A DNA stretch of 64,000 bases from Pseudomonas sp. BSw22131 (GTDB lineage Bacteria; Pseudomonadota; Gammaproteobacteria; Pseudomonadales; Pseudomonadaceae): the NCBI RefSeq assembly GCF_026810445.1, contig NZ_CP113949.1, positions 5,084,001 to 5,148,000 of the forward strand. The letters run 5' to 3'. The notes beneath the pieces were generated by a model. It made no database searches. It was not told the origin of the DNA and saw only the letters and a list, made by a program, of their open reading frames with translations. Of the stretch, positions 9,304 through 17,000 are shown piece by piece; within the stretch, counting starts at the first letter, position 1; the number at the start of each line of letters is the position of its first letter. The position numbers were made by a program, and so were the translations under genes.

Positions 9304-10182
9304 ATGAGCCAGGACACCCCGTACATCTTCGATGCGACCACTGCTGATTTCGATCAATTGGTCATCGAGAATTCGTTTCACAAGCCGGTACTCGTGGACT
9401 TCTGGGCCGAGTGGTGCGCGCCCTGCAAGGTGCTGATGCCGTTGCTGCAGAAGGTTGCCGAGGACTATCAAGGCGAACTGCTGCTGGCCAAAGTCGATTG
9501 CGATGCGCAGCAGGATGTCGTTGCGCGCTTCGGTATCCGCAGCCTGCCGACGGTGGTGCTGTTCAAGGACGGTCAACCGGTGGACGGTTTTGCCGGTGCC
9601 CAGTCGGAACCGCAGATTCTCGCCATGCTTGAGCCGCACGTACAGATGCCCGAGCCCATCGATACCGAAGCCGATCCGCTGGAAACCGCTCAATCGTTGT
9701 TTGCCGAACGCCGTTTTGCCGATGCCGAAGCCGTTTTGAAAGCCTCGTTGGCGGAAGACAACACCAATGCTGCAGCGTTGATCCTGTACGCGCGCTGCCT
9801 GGCGGAGCGTGGCGAACTGACCGAAGCGCGGGCAGTGCTTGATGCGGTCAAGGGCGATGACCACAAAGCGGCGTTGGCCGGAGCGAAGGCGCAACTGACC
9901 TTTCTGGCAGAGGCTGCCGCCCTCCCCGACGCTGCCGATCTGAAAACCCGACTGGCGCAGAACCCGCAGGACGACGAGGCGGCGCATCAACTGGCGTTGC
10001 ACCAGTTGTCACGTCAGCAGTACGAGGCGGCGCTGGATGGGCTACTCAAGCTGTTCATCCGCAACCGCAGCTACAACGAAGGCTTGCCGCACAAGACCCT
10101 TCTGCAGGTGTTCGACTTGCTGGGCAATGATCACCCGCTGGTCACCACCTATCGTCGCAAGCTGTTTGCTGCGTTGTACTGA
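9304..10182 (+). CDS. cnoX: Thioredoxin-like chaperedoxin (YbbN/CnoX)
   Basis: A 292-aa cytoplasmic protein with an N-terminal thioredoxin domain (~1-110; active site WAEWCAPCKVLMPLL, and cis-proline region RSLPTVVLFKDG) and a C-terminal tetratricopeptide tail (repeated helical pairs such as ADAEAVLKASLAEDN, DEAAHQLALHQL, YEAALDGLLKLFIRN). This is the YbbN/CnoX architecture, which acts as holdase and protects proteins from overoxidation alongside GroEL. Unlike E. coli CnoX (SQHC), the redox pair CAPC is intact here, so true thiol-disulfide activity is possible. Monocistronic, bounded downstream by a REPIN. Confidence 0.9.
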   Translation: MSQDTPYIFDATTADFDQLVIENSFHKPVLVDFWAEWCAPCKVLMPLLQKVAEDYQGELLLAKVDCDAQQDVVARFGIRSLPTVVLFKDGQPVDGFAGAQSEPQILAMLEPHVQMPEPIDTEADPLETAQSLFAERRFADAEAVLKASLAEDNTNAAALILYARCLAERGELTEARAVLDAVKGDDHKAALAGAKAQLTFLAEAAALPDAADLKTRLAQNPQDDEAAHQLALHQLSRQQYEAALDGLLKLFIRNRSYNEGLPHKTLLQVFDLLGNDHPLVTTYRRKLFAALY

Positions 10183-10190
10183 TCGCCACG

Positions 10191-10285
10191 CCCTGTAGGA
10201 GCGCGCTTGCCCGCGAATACGGTATGCCGGTCAACGAGTCATTGGCTGACACACCGCTATCGCGGGCAAGCGCGGTCCTACAGGG
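10191..10285. repeat. REPIN between convergent cnoX and a small hypothetical gene
   Basis: CCCTGTAGGAGCGCGCTTGC at 10191 is matched by the inverted copy GCGGGCAAGCGCGGTCCTAC ending at 10285. It can fold as a long hairpin and probably serves as the shared transcription stop of the two convergent genes. Confidence 0.85.
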
Positions 10286-10304
10286 AAGCATCGCGCTGCT
10301 GCGC

Positions 10305-10646
10305 TCAATCCACCCAGCAATAGACCGGTGTGTCCGCGCCGCTTTCAACCTTGACCTTCGGGTTATGTCGTAGCCGCACCAGCAGCCGCTTGCCCGCGGC
10401 TGAACTGCCGGTAAGGCCTTCGAGTTGCTCCAGCAAATCCGGGCCGTTGATCTGACCTGCCTTTTGCAACAGCTCTTGGGCAATCTCCCAGATTTTATCG
10501 TCCTGACGCATGGGGGCTGCTTTTGGTTCGTCAGCTACAGGTTTTCCCGCCTGAAGCTGCGCACCCAGTTGCGCCCAGTCCACCTCATCCAGTTCAAGGG
10601 TCAAGTCCACCGGCAGCTCGCCGATGGTTCCACGTATACGTAGCAT
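10305..10646 (-). CDS. Conserved hypothetical protein (PA4062-like position)
   Basis: A 113-aa acidic soluble protein starting MLRIRGTIGELPVDLTLELD, with a helical middle (KIWEIAQELLQKAGQINGPDLLEQLEGL) and a basic C-terminal part (KRLLVRLRHNPKVKVES) ending in CWVD. No signal peptide or membrane segment. I do not recognise a characterised family. It sits between CnoX and the zinc-type ABC operon, the place where P. aeruginosa has a small unknown gene. The ATG at 10646 is chosen because the upstream extension has no family-like character. Confidence 0.75.
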   Translation of the reverse strand: MLRIRGTIGELPVDLTLELDEVDWAQLGAQLQAGKPVADEPKAAPMRQDDKIWEIAQELLQKAGQINGPDLLEQLEGLTGSSAAGKRLLVRLRHNPKVKVESGADTPVYCWVD

Positions 10647-10720
10647 GGTCCGATTCCTCTGATTCGCTTGAGTGGATGGTCCCACAGCTATTGCCAGGCT
10701 GCACGCGAGCCCTCTAGAGA

Positions 10721-10737
10721 AGCGAATTCATTCGCGA
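10721..10737. repeat. Solitary REP half-element
   Basis: AGCGAATTCATTCGCGA matches one arm of the REPIN at 1638-1726 but has no inverted partner nearby. It lies upstream of the Zur-type promoter region. Confidence 0.65.
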
Positions 10738-10828
10738 GACGTCCGAACGGTTTCACACAGTCAGATCGCTTAGCCAACACGTCGGCGCCTAAAGAATCTG
10801 CGCAAAAAAGTTAAGAACCGCCGCAACG

Positions 10829-10850
10829 TATTGTTATAGGATCACATAAC
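10829..10850 (+). promoter_or_regulatory. Candidate Zur box upstream of the DUF2796-ABC operon
   Basis: GTTATAGGATCAC (10833-10845) matches the palindromic Zur core GTTATAnTATAAC at all but two positions, and the flanks extend it to TGTTATA ... CATAACA. It ends about 35 bases before the start codon, where a bound repressor would block initiation. The first protein downstream is histidine-rich, consistent with zinc control. The match is seen; Zur control is inferred from the homologous P. aeruginosa operon, which as I recall is zinc-responsive. Confidence 0.7.
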
Positions 10851-10880
10851 AGCTTATAGCCTCAGTCCGGAGCCCTGCCC

Positions 10881-11453
10881 ATGCGTCGCCTGCTACTCGC
10901 CCTGCCCTTCGCCTTTCTTCCCCTCGCCATCGCTCACGCCGCCGATGAACATGACCACGATCACGATCACGAGCATGGCAGCCTTGGCGCTCATGAACAC
11001 GGCGTAGCACGCCTGGACGTAGCGCAAGAAGGCACGACGCTGGAACTGGACCTCAATACGCCCGCCATGAACATCGTGGGCTTCGAGCACGCCGCCACCA
11101 CCGAGGCCGACAAAGCCAAACTTGCAGCCGCCCGCGAAGCGCTCCTCAAACCTCACGGCCTGTTCAACGTGCCGGAGGCGGCGCAGTGTTCGGTGACATC
11201 GCAAAAGCTGACCAGCCCATTGTTCGGTGACAAAGACGAAGATGACGACGGCGACGCAGATGAGCACGAGCACAGCGAAATCCACGCCCACTACCAGTTC
11301 ACCTGCAACGTGCCGGCAGTACTGACCAAACTGGACCTGTCGCAACTGTTCACAACCTTCCCCGCGACGCAAAAAATTCAGGTGCAATTGATCACCTCCA
11401 AGCGTCAACTGGGTGCAGAAGTGCGACCCGGCAACCCGGTGCTGAAGTTCTAA
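10881..11453 (+). CDS. Histidine-rich periplasmic metal-binding protein (DUF2796, zinc-responsive)
   Basis: A 190-aa exported protein: signal peptide MRRLLLALPFAFLPLAIAHA, then a His/Asp cluster (DEHDHDHDHEHGSLGAHEHG), a DUF2796 core (ALREALLKPHGLF-type helix, QCSVTS), and a second acidic His cluster (DEDDDGDADEHEHSEIHAHY). Probably binds or buffers zinc in the periplasm for the ABC transporter that follows. It is the first gene of a four-gene unit behind a Zur-like box. The corresponding P. aeruginosa gene is PA4063 as I recall. The metal is inferred, not shown. Confidence 0.85.
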   Translation: MRRLLLALPFAFLPLAIAHAADEHDHDHDHEHGSLGAHEHGVARLDVAQEGTTLELDLNTPAMNIVGFEHAATTEADKAKLAAAREALLKPHGLFNVPEAAQCSVTSQKLTSPLFGDKDEDDDGDADEHEHSEIHAHYQFTCNVPAVLTKLDLSQLFTTFPATQKIQVQLITSKRQLGAEVRPGNPVLKF

Positions 11454-11470
11454 GCACGCGGGCTGACCCT

Positions 11471-11497
11471 CGACCGGGACATCCCGGTCGTTTCATT
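11471..11497 (+). terminator. Intra-operon hairpin, possible attenuator
   Basis: CGACCGGG (11471-11478) pairs with CCCGGTCG (11483-11490) around a four-base loop and is followed by TTTCATTT. It lies in the 51-bp gap between the DUF2796 gene and the ABC ATPase. The T-run is imperfect, so partial termination or mRNA stabilisation of the first gene is more likely than a full stop. Confidence 0.5.
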
Positions 11498-11504
11498 TCT
11501 CGAC

Positions 11505-12227
11505 ATGACGCAGGCCATGACTCAAGCACTCATTGAACTGTCCGACCTGGGTTTTACCTGGCCAGGGCATGCACAGTTGCTGGATATTCCGGCGTTCCGT
11601 CTGGAGCCCGGCGAAACCCTCTTCCTCAAAGGCCCGAGCGGCAGTGGCAAAACCACACTGCTTGGGCTGCTGGGCGGCGTACAGATGCCCAATCGCGGCA
11701 GCATTCGCTTGTTGGGCCAAGAGCTCACCCAGTTGTCTGCCGGGGCGCGCGACCGTTTCCGCGTTGACCACACCGGCTACATTTTCCAGCAATTCAATTT
11801 GCTGCCGTTTCTGTCAGTGCGCGAAAACGTTGAGCTGCCCTGCCACTTTTCCAGACTGCGTGCGCAGCGGGCGACTCAGCGCCACGGCAGCGTGGACAAA
11901 GCCGCTGCCGCGTTGCTCGCGCACTTGGGGCTCAACGACCCGCAGCTGCTAACCCGGCGTGCAGACGCGCTGTCCATCGGCCAGCAGCAGCGTGTCGCCG
12001 CAGCACGTGCGTTGATCGGTCAGCCAGAGCTTGTAATCGCCGACGAACCCACCTCCGCGCTCGACGCCGATGCGCGCGAGGCGTTCATCCGTCTGCTGTT
12101 CAATGAATGCCGCGAAGCGGGTGCCAGCCTGTTGTTCGTCAGCCACGATCAAAGCCTGGCGCCGTTGTTCGACCGCAATTTGTCGCTGTCCGAACTCAAC
12201 CGCGCCGCCGTCGCCCCCGAGGTTTGA
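11505..12227 (+). CDS. ABC transporter ATP-binding protein (MacB/LolD type)
   Basis: A 240-aa ATPase with Walker A GPSGSGKTTLL (43-53), Q-loop IFQQFNLLPFLSV, signature LSIGQQQRVAAARAL and Walker B LVIADEPTSALDAD. The LolD/MacB-type sequence fits the FtsX-fold permease encoded one base downstream rather than a ZnuC-type importer. Location: cytoplasmic face of the inner membrane. Start at ATG 11505; ATG 11517 is a possible alternative. Substrate unknown; Zur-type context suggests a link to zinc. Confidence 0.88.
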   Translation: MTQAMTQALIELSDLGFTWPGHAQLLDIPAFRLEPGETLFLKGPSGSGKTTLLGLLGGVQMPNRGSIRLLGQELTQLSAGARDRFRVDHTGYIFQQFNLLPFLSVRENVELPCHFSRLRAQRATQRHGSVDKAAAALLAHLGLNDPQLLTRRADALSIGQQQRVAAARALIGQPELVIADEPTSALDADAREAFIRLLFNECREAGASLLFVSHDQSLAPLFDRNLSLSELNRAAVAPEV

Positions 12228-12228
12228 G

Positions 12229-13494
12229 ATGTATCTTTTCCGTTTGGCCATGGCCAGTCTCGCCAACCGCCGCTTTACGGCATTCCTCACTGCGTTCGCC
12301 ATTGCCCTGTCGGTCTGCCTGCTGCTGGCCGTAGAAAGGGTTCGCACCGAAGCGCGTGCCAGTTTCGCCAGCACCATCAGCGGCACGGACCTGATCGTGG
12401 GTGCGCGTTCCGGTTCGGTGAATCTGCTGCTGTACTCGGTGTTTCGAATCGGCAATGCCACCAACAACATCCGCTGGGACAGCTTCGAGCACTTCGCGCA
12501 GAGCAAGCAGGTGAAGTGGGCGATCCCCATTTCACTGGGCGACTCTCATCGCGGCTATCGCGTGATGGGGACCAACGAATCGTATTTCGAGCATTACCAG
12601 TTCGGGCGTCAGCAACACTTGGAATTGGCCCAGGGGCGCCCGTTCGCCACCGATCCGTTTGAAGTGGTGCTCGGCGCAGAAGTCGCGGACGCGCTCAATT
12701 ACAAACTCGGTGACAAACTGGTGCTGGCCCACGGCGTCGCGGCCATCAGCCTGGTCAAGCACGACGATAAGCCGTTCACCGTGGTGGGCATTCTCAAGCG
12801 CACCGGCACGCCTGTGGACCGCACATTGCACATCAGCCTCGGCGGCATGGAGGCAATTCATATCGACTGGCACAACGGTGTACCGGCTCAGGGCGCAGGC
12901 CGGATCAGTGCCGATCAGGCACGCAATATGGACCTTACACCGACGGCTATCACCGCGTTTATGCTGGGGCTGAACAGCAAGATCGCGACCTTTGCGGTGC
13001 AACGCGAAATCAATGAGTACCGGGGCGAGCCGATGCTGGCGATTTTGCCGGGCGTGGCGCTGCAAGAGCTGTGGAGCATGATGGGCACAGCAGAAAAAGC
13101 CCTGTTCGTGATCTCGCTGTTCGTGGTGCTGACCGGCTTGATCGGCATGCTCACGGCGATTCTCACCAGCCTCAACGAGCGCCGTCGGGAGATGGCGATT
13201 TTGCGTTCGGTGGGGGCGCGGCCCTGGCATATCGCAAGCCTGTTGATCCTGGAAGCGTTCGCCCTGGCGCTGGCGGGCGTCATTGCCGGGACCGCTTTGC
13301 TCTATATATGTATCGCCGCCGCGCAAGGGTATGTGCAAGCCAATTACGGTCTGTTCCTGCCGCTGTCGCTGCCCAGCGAGTATGAATGGACGCTGCTCGG
13401 CGGTATTCTCGGCGCAGCCCTGGTGATGGGCATCGTGCCCGCCTGGCGCGCCTATCGGCAGTCACTGGCCGATGGTTTATCGATTCGTTTGTGA
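12229..13494 (+). CDS. ABC transporter permease, FtsX/MacB fold
   Basis: A 421-aa inner-membrane protein: N-terminal transmembrane helix (ANRRFTAFLTAFAIALSVCLLLAV), a periplasmic MacB-PCD-like domain (~40-270), and three C-terminal helices (ALFVISLFVVLTGLIGMLTAIL; ASLLILEAFALALAGVIAGTAL; LLGGILGAALVMGIVPAW) with the cytoplasmic LNERRREMAILRSVGARPW loop typical of FtsX domains. Such permeases couple ATP hydrolysis to periplasmic or outer-membrane work rather than to solute uptake. One base separates it from the ATPase stop, so they are one transcription unit. Confidence 0.87.
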   Translation: MYLFRLAMASLANRRFTAFLTAFAIALSVCLLLAVERVRTEARASFASTISGTDLIVGARSGSVNLLLYSVFRIGNATNNIRWDSFEHFAQSKQVKWAIPISLGDSHRGYRVMGTNESYFEHYQFGRQQHLELAQGRPFATDPFEVVLGAEVADALNYKLGDKLVLAHGVAAISLVKHDDKPFTVVGILKRTGTPVDRTLHISLGGMEAIHIDWHNGVPAQGAGRISADQARNMDLTPTAITAFMLGLNSKIATFAVQREINEYRGEPMLAILPGVALQELWSMMGTAEKALFVISLFVVLTGLIGMLTAILTSLNERRREMAILRSVGARPWHIASLLILEAFALALAGVIAGTALLYICIAAAQGYVQANYGLFLPLSLPSEYEWTLLGGILGAALVMGIVPAWRAYRQSLADGLSIRL

Positions 13495-13502
13495 GGACGT
13501 GG

Positions 13503-14027
13503 ATGATGCGCTGGCTGTGGTTGATGGTGTCGTTACTGGTCGTCGCGCCTGCTTGGGCTGAGCCGATCCGGGTGCTGACCTGGCAGGAAATGATCCCCGC
13601 CGACGCGCCGCCGGTAAAGCTGATCACAGCGCCGATGCACGACCTGTCGAAGATGGCGGACACGCTGTCGATGGAGTCCGCACCGGCTGCGCATCAGCTC
13701 GCCCCGCATGCGCCGGTGGTCAAATCCCTCAACGGTCAGACCGTGCGCCTGCCGGGCTATATCGTGCCGCTTGAGGTCAGCGAGGAAGGCCGTGTGACGG
13801 ATTTCCTGCTGGTGCCTTATTTCGGCGCCTGCATTCACGTTCCGCCGCCGCCACCGAATCAGATCGTTCACGTCACCAGCGAGCTTGGCGTGAAAGTCGA
13901 CGAGCTGTACCAGCCGTACTGGATCGAGGGCCCGATGCAGGTCAAATCCTCCACCACCGATCTGGCGGACGCGGGGTACCAGATGGAAGCGGACAAGATT
14001 CTGATCTACGAGCTGCAGGATCAATAA
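13503..14027 (+). CDS. DUF3299 exported protein
   Basis: A 174-aa secreted protein: signal peptide MMRWLWLMVSLLVVAPAWA, then a DUF3299 domain with LNGQTVRLPGYIVPLE and FLLVPYFGACIHVPPPPPNQIVHV, the last holding a conserved Cys-His pair. Function unknown; fold recognition usually compares this family to metal- or cofactor-binding periplasmic proteins. Start ATG 13503 has GAGG upstream and lies eight bases after the permease stop. It is the fourth gene of the Zur-type operon (PA4066-like position). Confidence 0.82.
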   Translation: MMRWLWLMVSLLVVAPAWAEPIRVLTWQEMIPADAPPVKLITAPMHDLSKMADTLSMESAPAAHQLAPHAPVVKSLNGQTVRLPGYIVPLEVSEEGRVTDFLLVPYFGACIHVPPPPPNQIVHVTSELGVKVDELYQPYWIEGPMQVKSSTTDLADAGYQMEADKILIYELQDQ

Positions 14028-14127
14028 CAGCCCGAGATCCGCTTTTATTGTCCCAGGTCAAAACCCGTGCTCTCAACGCTCCGTACCATCAGGCATTCCC
14101 CATTTTCGATGCCTTTACGGAGCCCCC

Positions 14128-14811
14128 ATGATCAAGCCACTGCTTGGCGCCTCTTTACTCGCAATAGCGCTTAGCCCACTCGTTGCAAACGCCCATCAGG
14201 CCGGAGACATCATCGTGCGCGCCGGCGCGGCCACCACGGCACCAAACGAAGAAAGCGGAAACGTGAAGCTCGATGGCGCGAAAGTCCCAGGCACCAAGGC
14301 AACACTGGACAGCGATACGCAGTTGGGTCTGGCGTTTGCTTACATGCTCACCGATCACATCGGTCTTGAATTGCTGGCTGCGACGCCGTTTCAGCACACC
14401 GTTGCAGTCAAAGGGCTAGGTGCGGGGCTGGACGGCAAATTGGCGGACATCAAGCAACTGCCGCCAACCCTGTCGCTGCAGTACTACCCGATGGACACCG
14501 CATCGAAGTTTCAGCCCTATGTCGGCGTCGGCGTGAACTACACCTGGTTCTACGACGAAGACTTGAGCAGCACCCGCAAGAACGAAGGCTTCAGCAATCT
14601 CGATCTGAAAAACTCGTGGGGATGGGCCGGGCAGGCAGGCATGGACTACATGCTGACCGACCGCATGATGGTCAACGCCTCGGTCTGGTACGTGGACATC
14701 AACACTGAAGCGACCATGGACGGCCCGTCGGCGCTGAGCGTAGGGCGCACAAAAGTGAACGTTGAGGTCGACCCATGGGTGTACATGGTGGGGATCGGTT
14801 ACAAGTTCTGA
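14128..14811 (+). CDS. oprG: OmpW-family outer-membrane protein OprG
   Basis: Small eight-stranded beta-barrel of the OmpW family, thought to let small hydrophobic or amino-acid molecules cross the outer membrane. 227 aa with signal peptide MIKPLLGASLLAIALSPLVANA, family start HQAGDIIVRAGAATTAP, YMLTDHIGLELLAATPFQHTV, LQYYPMDTASKFQPYVGVGVNYTWFYDE and terminal aromatic IGYKF. Separately transcribed, 100 bp after the zinc-type operon, as in P. aeruginosa (PA4067). No Anr box is obvious upstream. Confidence 0.93.
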   Translation: MIKPLLGASLLAIALSPLVANAHQAGDIIVRAGAATTAPNEESGNVKLDGAKVPGTKATLDSDTQLGLAFAYMLTDHIGLELLAATPFQHTVAVKGLGAGLDGKLADIKQLPPTLSLQYYPMDTASKFQPYVGVGVNYTWFYDEDLSSTRKNEGFSNLDLKNSWGWAGQAGMDYMLTDRMMVNASVWYVDINTEATMDGPSALSVGRTKVNVEVDPWVYMVGIGYKF

Positions 14812-14827
14812 AGGCGATGAATTCTTT

Positions 14828-14911
14828 AGAAGGGCGCTTGCCCGGGATACGGCGTGTCAGTTAACTCATGAATACCTGACATACCGCAATCGCGGGCAAG
14901 CGCGCTCCTGT
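14828..14911. repeat. REPIN between convergent oprG and epimerase genes
   Basis: AGGGCGCTTGCCCGGGATAC near 14830 is inverted at 14890-14911 (GCGGGCAAGCGCGCTCCTGT). A mid-sequence imperfect palindrome lies between. It likely acts as a shared terminator of the flanking convergent genes. Confidence 0.8.
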
Positions 14912-14921
14912 AATTACCGTG

Positions 14922-15851
14922 TTAGCGCCCCAACAACTTTGCCAGCCCGACATTCAACGGGGTCGGGACTGGCATCTCGAAGCGCTCGACCAAGCGCTGA
15001 TTGTCGGCACGGGAGTGGCGAATATCACCCGAGCGTGCAGGCAGATACGTCACTGCTGGCAAATCACCTACCACCTCAGAAAGCGCTGCCAGCAACTGAT
15101 TGAGCGAAGTCGTCGCGTTCAGCCCGACATTGATCGCGCCCTCTTCTACCACCGGCCGCTCGAGCGCTTGCACCAGCAGCCCGGCCAGATCGCCGACATA
15201 AAAGAAGTCCCGCGTTTGCTCGCCGTCCCCGAAAATATTGATCGGCAGTCCACGTTCAGCGCGCTCGGCGAAAATGCTGATCACACCTGAATAGGGTGAC
15301 GAAGGATCCTGGCGGGGACCGAAAATATTGAAGAATCGAAACGACACCGGCTCCAGTCCGTGCTGACGGCGGTAAAAGTCCAGGTAGTACTCGCTGGCCA
15401 GTTTGTCCGACGCATAAGGCGTGAGCGGCGCTTTCGGGGTGTCTTCGGTGATCGACTCACCTTCGCCGTTATTGCCGTACACGGCTGCGCTCGACGCGAA
15501 AACAACCCGCTTGATGCCAGCCTGGCGCATGGCTTCACAGACGTTCAACGTGCCGATGAAGTTGCTTTGGTGGGTTTTGACCGGATCGTCGACAGAAGCC
15601 TGCACCGAGGCCACGGCAGCCAGGTGCGTCACCGCCTGACACCCCATGGCGGCGCGCGCGACAAGAGCCGCATCAGCCACATCGCCTTCAATCAGTTCAA
15701 CGCGCGGATTATCCAGCGGCAGGTTGCTGCGCTTGCCGGAAGACAGGTCGTCCAGAATCCTGACCGCATAGCCCTTGGCGAGCAACGCATCGACCAGATG
15801 AGAACCAATGAAACCGGCGCCGCCGGTGATTAAGACAGGTGCATCAGACAT
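14922..15851 (-). CDS. NAD-dependent epimerase/dehydratase (extended SDR)
   Basis: A 309-aa extended short-chain dehydrogenase of the UDP-sugar 4-epimerase type. The Rossmann motif GGAGFIGSHLVDALL starts at residue ~9, followed by ILDDLSSGKRSNL, SSAAVYGNNGE, catalytic YASDKLASEYYL (YxxxK) and FRFFNIFGPRQDPSSPYSGVISIF. Likely substrate is a UDP-hexose or UDP-HexNAc for surface polysaccharide. ATG 15851 overlaps the upstream gene's stop by eight bases. Position next to oprG corresponds to PA4068. Confidence 0.88.
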   Translation of the reverse strand: MSDAPVLITGGAGFIGSHLVDALLAKGYAVRILDDLSSGKRSNLPLDNPRVELIEGDVADAALVARAAMGCQAVTHLAAVASVQASVDDPVKTHQSNFIGTLNVCEAMRQAGIKRVVFASSAAVYGNNGEGESITEDTPKAPLTPYASDKLASEYYLDFYRRQHGLEPVSFRFFNIFGPRQDPSSPYSGVISIFAERAERGLPINIFGDGEQTRDFFYVGDLAGLLVQALERPVVEEGAINVGLNATTSLNQLLAALSEVVGDLPAVTYLPARSGDIRHSRADNQRLVERFEMPVPTPLNVGLAKLLGR

Positions 15852-16728
15852 GGCGGTAATAGCGGTCCAATAAGTTCGGCAGACCGGCACGCCAGGCGCG
15901 CGGCTTGATGCCAAAGGTATGAAGGATTTTCTTGCAGGCCAGTACGGCGTTTTGTGGCTCTTGGGCGGCGTCGGCCTGAGCCGCATGCGCTTGAGCTGTC
16001 GGCGCTTCGATGGCCAGTGGGTGCATCAGGCGGGCTTCGGTGAGGACCGCTTGCCCCAGCGCCAGTGGCGTTGTCGCCTCATGCCCGGCGTAGTGATAAG
16101 TGCCCCACAGCGGAGCCGCGCAATCGAGTTGCTTGAGCACCGAAATGATGACCCGGGCCGCGTCGTCTACGGGAGTCGGATTGCCGCGACGATCATCGGC
16201 CATCAGCAAAGGCTCGGGTGATCGCGCAAGGGTCAGGAAACGACCCAGCACGCCATCGACACTGTCGTCTAGCAACCAGCCGAAACGCAAAAGCACATGT
16301 TGCGGACAGGTCGCGCGCACGCTTTGCTCCATTCGCCACAACGCCTGGCCTCTGGAACCCAGCGGCACGGGCTCGTCTTTTTCGCTGTAGGCAGTCGCTC
16401 GCGAACCATCGAAGACGCGATAGCTGGAAGGTTGCACGAGGACAATATTGTGATGCTGGCAGAGTTCGGACAGGCGCTCGACCGAGCGCTCCTGACTGTC
16501 CAGCCGATCCGCGCTCACGCTCTGCGCCTGGAACCAGTCGAAGTAGTAGGCAAGGTTTATCAGGGCGTCCGGACGGGTGTCATCGAGCAGTTGCGTCAGG
16601 CTTGCCGCATCCCAACCGTCTTGCGGTGGACGCGGTGCAAGGAAGCCAATGCCCTCCTCGGCACCCAGACGAATCAACGCCTGCCCAAGGGCATTCCCGC
16701 CGCCCAACAGCATAAGGCGCATTCGCAT
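15844..16728 (-). CDS. RmlD-like sugar nucleotide-binding protein
   Basis: A 294-aa protein related to dTDP-4-dehydrorhamnose reductase. It has a dinucleotide-binding start MRMRLMLLGGGNALGQALI, then DDTRPDALINLAYYFDWF, VQPSSYRVFDGSRATAYSEKDEPVPLGSRG and LRFGWLLDD. The canonical YxxxK is altered, so catalysis is uncertain. Coupled by an eight-base overlap to the epimerase downstream, suggesting one sugar-nucleotide pathway. ATG 16728 is preferred to an upstream extension that reads into the divergent promoter region. Confidence 0.78.
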   Translation of the reverse strand: MRMRLMLLGGGNALGQALIRLGAEEGIGFLAPRPPQDGWDAASLTQLLDDTRPDALINLAYYFDWFQAQSVSADRLDSQERSVERLSELCQHHNIVLVQPSSYRVFDGSRATAYSEKDEPVPLGSRGQALWRMEQSVRATCPQHVLLRFGWLLDDSVDGVLGRFLTLARSPEPLLMADDRRGNPTPVDDAARVIISVLKQLDCAAPLWGTYHYAGHEATTPLALGQAVLTEARLMHPLAIEAPTAQAHAAQADAAQEPQNAVLACKKILHTFGIKPRAWRAGLPNLLDRYYRHV

Positions 16729-16831
16729 AAAGTCAGTTGGCTCAGTCTCAGAATTCGGTTGAAAAAATAGATCAAAAACGCTCGCAAACATAACACGTCG
16801 CGTGTTTTCCCCCAACAAGGGGCTGAGCACT

Positions 16832-16921
16832 TATTGGAGCGAGGCTTGGCCGCGAAGTCGCCACCTCGATTCGCCTGACACATGGCATTAATAGCTTGGC
16901 GGGCAAGCCTCGCCCCAACAG
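16832..16921. repeat. REPIN between divergent sugar-nucleotide and lhr genes
   Basis: Left arm TTGGAGCGAGGCTTGGCCGC from 16834 and right arm GGGCAAGCCTCGCCCCAACA ending at 16920 are inverted copies. The element occupies the middle of the 272-bp gap between divergent genes. Confidence 0.8.
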
Positions 16922-17000
16922 GGTGGGAGATGTCTATTGGTGAGGGCTCGCCGATCACCGGCGCTTGCATCTGCAACCTGACGCCCTCATAAATCCGGAC

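Noticed and set aside
14028..14127. Anr/Fnr box upstream of oprG
   Set aside because: No TTGATnnnnATCAA-like sequence could be found in the 100-bp gap.
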